A stretch of 64,000 nucleotides of DNA from Pagrus major. Lineage: Eukaryota; Chordata; Actinopteri; Spariformes; Sparidae. Positions 58,991-64,000 of this stretch are shown here, piece after piece. The position numbers and the translations under genes are program-made. The notes under the pieces were generated by a model. The model was not told where the DNA came from, did not search any database, and saw only the letters and a list, made by a program, of their open reading frames with translations. The stretch spans positions 9,314,381 to 9,378,380 of the forward strand of contig NC_133233.1 in the NCBI RefSeq assembly GCF_040436345.1, given 5' to 3'. Numbering within the stretch: position 1 is the stretch's first letter; each line of letters opens with the position of its first letter.

Positions 58991-60783
58991 CAATAAATAA
59001 ATGAGTTTATGTGTTATCCCCACATATTGAGAGGGCTGTAACACTTTAACACAAGGCTATGTGTTGCAATTGAGAATGCATGAAAGTTAGCGCACAGGCA
59101 GAGAGGTCTAAACAGTTAGGATGGTTCAAAATAGCTTAACAATGAACAGTAATGAAGTAATGAACAGTTAAAATAGTTAGCTAGTTAGGACATTTCAATT
59201 AAAAACCTAATCTGCCTATTCATTTTCATAGCTCATTCTCATGCTTCTTGTATGGTCTCACTTGCAAGTTGGGAAGTCCCTCCTCAGACTTAAGTGTGTT
59301 AATGAGATTTTAGTCGCAACGTGGAAACAACATGGAAGCTACCAGGAAGATGTGTTGGTTTTATCAGATTTAATGCTTTTCTTGCTAATCTTGGTCACTA
59401 TGTGGAGAGCAACAAATGGTTCCATCACAATACCACATTTAAAATAATTACATGTGAGCAAAAAATTGATATGCCGGATGTGAATTAACAAAAAGTTTCT
59501 TACTATCAACAGTTACGCTCATCCGTCATGTTTCCGAAAACCTACACATTTTGTAACAAAAATTCCCCATCAAAGTTATTGTTCCGAATTGAAGGAGTAT
59601 TCACGTGAATTTTCCCAGTCAGGAAAATTATTCCGACGCTACATGAAAGCAGTACAATGTAAATAATGGTATTTAATAACATTCAGTTAAAGTCAAGTTT
59701 GGAACCTGACAGGTGGTGTTCATTAAGGGGCAATCCAAGCTTTAGGGGAGTATTTTCTGACATACTGTAAAAAGTGTGGAAGTGCTGATGTAAAAATCAT
59801 ACAACTGCAGTTCAGGGAGAATATTCACGGGCTTCAACTTGACTGAAGCGCATCAGCCCATGCTGACAAGTCAGACTGCATTGCTGCTCACATTAGTTTG
59901 GTCGTCAGTAGCCTCACAGACGCGTCACATCCAATTACCATGAAGGTGAACTTAAGTGATATGCATCTGGAGCAACTGCCATCTTACAGCTACACTACAT
60001 CATATTATGTGAATTGAATCATTGGCCCGTAACACAATCTCTTATTCAAGAGTTCATGCATGTATCTCTGTCTCACACACACACACCCACGCACGCGCAC
60101 ACACACACACACCCACACATAGACCTGCTGCTGCTTCACTGAACTGTGCATTCCCTAACAGGTCCTCATTGGGAGTGAGGACTCCTCCGAAACACTCCTG
60201 TGTTTTGAACAGCAGCTCATAGTGACATAACTGGACACAAAGGAGCTTTTGTTGCCATCCAGTGATACTGAAACTGCCTTTGTCATTCCTTCTATACATG
60301 CTAGACTCACCACGATACTGAGGCAGATTACTGTCAATAGCTTCAGTGTATTATATGTTCAGTCAGTGGCCTCACATGAAACGTTAGAGGCTGAGTAACC
60401 TGCTAAAGCCTGTGTCAGAGACCCGCAGATAACAAAAGTTAGCTATATCCTCGCTGTCCAGTTCAAGCCCGCAAGTACTAGTTGTTTTTTTTCACAATTC
60501 AGCTCTGAATCGTCTCACATCCTGTTACACTTCTCTAATATTATAGGTAACATTCAGACAGACAGCAGGCCACGCCCTGAGGCTGAACCCAGAGTGACCT
60601 GATAACTGCCTGCCAGGTCAGGGGAGGGTATTCTCCGGGAAATAGCTATAATAGTTGTCCCTTGCTGACCCGCTGCACTGTTTGCACACAACTATTTACG
60701 CAAGACTGTGCTAAGTTGCACATCCTTGAAAACTTAAGCAATGAAGAAAAACTGCCAGGAAAGGACACGAATGCAATGCAGGT

Positions 60784-60785
<2 letters not shown>
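58991..60785. other. Gene-free interval
   Basis: A (CA)n tract at about 60074-60118. No gene or other named repeat identified. Confidence 0.4.

Positions 60786-60842
<57 letters not shown>
60786..60842. repeat. (TA)n microsatellite
   Basis: About 28 uninterrupted TA units. Confidence 0.95.
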
Positions 60843-60845
<3 letters not shown>

Positions 60846-63800
60846 TCTCTCCAGCCATTAAAATGAGTTCATTTTCTGATTATTGTCTGGCCATTTTCAG
60901 GAAACACGTACTAGTTGGAGGTAAAATTGTGATGCTGTCCTCACCGTTGTGCTTTTAGTCTGATATTTCAATCATACACAACAAAAAAAGCCTCTTTAAG
61001 TATTCTTGAATTGGCTACAGGTTGAAAACGTATACTCAAAATATTCATATGAAAATCTGGCTTCAGAATGTGAAACAAAAACAGGGCGAGCGCACAGAAG
61101 AGACGTGTTCCTGCACACGACCTCGGCGTCATAACTTCTTCCAGCGCTGATGATAACTCTGATTTATCTCAAAGCTTAAGGACCGACATCCTCAGTCTGT
61201 TTAACAGCCAGAGTCGGATGGCATTGTGATTTAAGGAACAGAATGTGTGGACCGGACTCTCTCTGCACGGTGGTCTCCGGTTTAAACACTAAGCAGGCCT
61301 GTGGAGGTACTATCCCAAAAAGGGGCCCATTCAATCAATCTAAGACGTCCAAATGTAAATAAACCTGTATGACGGCGGCAGTGGGTGGCTGGGTAGCGTT
61401 CTCGGCGTGGGGAAGTGCAAGCCTCGGGGAAATAGAGCAAGAAAAAGCAAGCAAACCGTGACCCGAAGTGATTTGTACCTCTAGAGTAACTTCATTGGGA
61501 CCCTTGGGGTGCTATACAATGCAGCGTATATTGGATTTGTTTACACCTCACTTGGCCTCAAAGGCCACCACAACGGGTGGTGGTAGAGGGGAGGGTCAAA
61601 GACGGGGATCATGGCTCCATTTGCAGACTGAGGGCACGGAGGGAGAGCTCTGCCTCTCTTTTGAAAGACAGACGTGAGGTCAGCGGACGCAGATCTCGAT
61701 TCTACATGCTCCTGATGGGAGGACAGGCTAATAACTGTTGTGGGATCAGAGGTAGATGAGCGCCCATCTCAGGGCAGACAGGACACACGCAGAGGCTGCA
61801 GACAGGACTTGACTTGTGGATCACATTAATCCCATTGGTGCAGCTTAACTCCTAAATTGATGTCAGTCTCCCCTAACCACAATCTTTATGTAAATGGAGA
61901 AGACACAGGCAGACAGGGAGGTGGTGGTTTGGAAAATGACAGAATGTGTGGTGATATGCTTTAATGTGAGAATAAAACATTTGGCAGTTACAGGTAGAGG
62001 CTTACCAAGAGTGAAAACAAATTGCCTGTTCATAGTTTTTATTGGAAGGAAAACTCTGGCTGACAAATCCTTGAGCATGTAAAAAAAACTGGATACCTTC
62101 ATATAAATTCGTTAGTTTCAGTCCCTGAAGAGAGCTCACCAGATGACCAGCGGTCTACAGAGTAATGACTGAACTGTCTGACAATGTAAGTACTGTACAG
62201 CCGTGGATCCCGGTGCCGTTTGTGTAGTTAAGGGGATCTCTGTGTGAGCGCACAGGGCCAGGGAAGCAGGGAGCTGCCTGCCAGCAGAAATGCAGCTGCA
62301 GGGCTTAAGAAGCAAGAGGCCCGGCTGTACGAATGCATCAAGTAGATGTTAATTGGCGGCCCCGCTTTCTGCCACTAGTTGAACTCCTCCCCCTTCCCTC
62401 CCTCCCTTCCTCCCACTCTCCCTCTTTTTAAGAACAAATGCCACATTCCTGCCATCAGTTATCTGCTCTGCTGACAGCCCCAGTGGCCCGTGGAGGACTC
62501 CCCCCTGCAACCTGTCCACTCCAGGAGGAGGCCTGTTTACACAGCGCTGATTGGGAGCGCCCTGGACTGCCCTTGTGACCTCTCCCCCGCTCTTTCTCTC
62601 TTCTCTCTCTTTCTTTTCTACACTCCTATTCTCTCTTGGCCTCTCTCTGCTCCCCCCACCGTGGTCCTTGTGCCCTCACAACCCACCCCTCCGTGCTCCT
62701 CTGAAGCACCCACAGTGGGACGGGGGGCGGCGCTGCTCTGCGGAAGCCCAGGCAGCGGAGATGTAAATCAGTCATGGTTTTAACAGGCCTTCCTTAAGTG
62801 AGCCCAAGGGCCATGGTGGGTCTCAGCGGTGGTTGGCCCAGATTTGCAGCTTATTCACAGGGAAGAAGTGACTTTTGTTCTGCTTATAGACACTCGGTTT
62901 CAACACTCCAAGCTGCCCCCATTAAATGGGATTCAGAACTGGCTGTTTCCATTTCGTTTGAATGAAAAATAAGATGGCAGAGGAAAGCACTAGTATGTCT
63001 CAGGAGCGTGATGACAGTTATGGTACATGTCAACCTTGATTGGACATTTGATATATTAAGAATGTCCTTCACACTCGGCATGCTTATATAGGCCGACTCT
63101 GGGTGTCTAGAGCGAAGGATAAGATCAGCCCAGAAGGATTCCAGACTTCCTTAATAATAATAATAATAATAATAATAATCTAGGAGATGACATTGATCAA
63201 GAGTTACACACATATTGTCTGGTGATGTGAGAATCTGTATGACGTATGGCATGTTGTTTAAAGCTGAGCAGATGTTATGCTAGCTTATTGTTTTGGTGTA
63301 ACTGTTCCTATGTGTACATGCTGTACAAAAACTGTGAGAAAACATACAACACACGATATGTGTATTTCAACACTGACCCAGTGTTTAGTCGCTTTGTGCT
63401 AACTTGCACTGAACATAAAGTGCAGCTGATGATAGTTTTGCAAATAGTATAATAAAAATATAATTTTTTTTACCTAATAATGGTGCTCGATAGAAGTTGC
63501 TACAATTCATCCTGCAGGGAACCACATGATGATACCACATAGCCTTTATTTTTAAAGCAGAATTAGGAGATGTTAATAAGTTGTCAGGGCATGAAACCAA
63601 TGATCGGTTAATTTTTACAACTGAAGACTTGATAGTCTAGTTAATGGTCCATCGATTGCATTGCTTCCCTTGAGTTGGGATATGCCGTGTTTATTCTACA
63701 GCATTGCAACCGGACTAAAATGTTCACAGTATGGGCAGAATTGCAATAATGAGAACAACTACCAATATCAGGTGGATATGTCATTATCCAGCTAGTGATC

Positions 63801-64000
63801 ACATGTCAATACCAGGTGTACGTAGGCCGTTGTGTCTGTACCTTCTATACAATCTATCCAATAGTTTTGATGACATTTTACTGAAAACCACAAATGTGAA
63901 CCTCATGTTGTTGCAGAGGAAAGTCAGGGGACTGCCAAAATCTCTAGGATTCATCATATGGGATGCATAATTGTTTGTACAAAGTTTTGTAATAATCCAT
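60843..64000. other. Gene-free right end
   Basis: No gene. Repeat-poor DNA near 62180-62380 (GATGTTAATTGGCGG) and 62440-62560 might be conserved. An (AAT)n run lies at 63152-63179. The remainder is AT-rich. Confidence 0.4.

Overview
The window reads as nuclear DNA of a teleost fish, probably a spiny-rayed (acanthomorph) species. Three things point there: split vertebrate genes with short GT-AG introns, dense (CA)n, (TA)n and (TTC)n microsatellites, and many degenerate interspersed repeats of kinds that recur in perciform genomes. I find three genes with confidence, all in the left third. No rRNA, tRNA, CRISPR array or bacterial-type feature was seen.

Layout. Positions 1-5673 are mostly non-coding: weak candidate terminal exons of an upstream gene near 0.9-1.4 kb, and a non-autonomous hAT-like element at 2.6-2.9 kb. 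A two-exon connexin, gjd4 (5674-7124, +), is followed by a likely 3' UTR. An 11-exon cytochrome P450 of family 2 (9851-14265, +) comes next. After about 4.8 kb of non-coding DNA lies the single-exon Wnt receptor gene fzd8 (coding 19675-21420, -), with a CpG-rich TATA/CCAAT promoter at about 21.9 kb. The remaining 42 kb (22-64 kb) has no convincing gene. It alternates between old repeats and low-repeat islands rich in homeodomain, POU, SOX and TCF-like words, which look like candidate long-range enhancers of fzd8.

How it fits together. A + strand gjd4 beside a - strand fzd8 matches the human 10p11.21 order as I recall it, so the block is probably ancestral, and the P450 sitting between them is the odd member. 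The three genes are functionally unrelated (gap junction, monooxygenase, Wnt reception). The large gene-poor flank fits fzd8 as a developmental regulatory target. Everything said about enhancers is inference from one sequence without alignment. No novel protein system was found; the most notable points are the intron-split P450, the upstream ORFs of fzd8, two symmetric homeodomain/octamer arrangements, and a cleanly dated nested transposon insertion.
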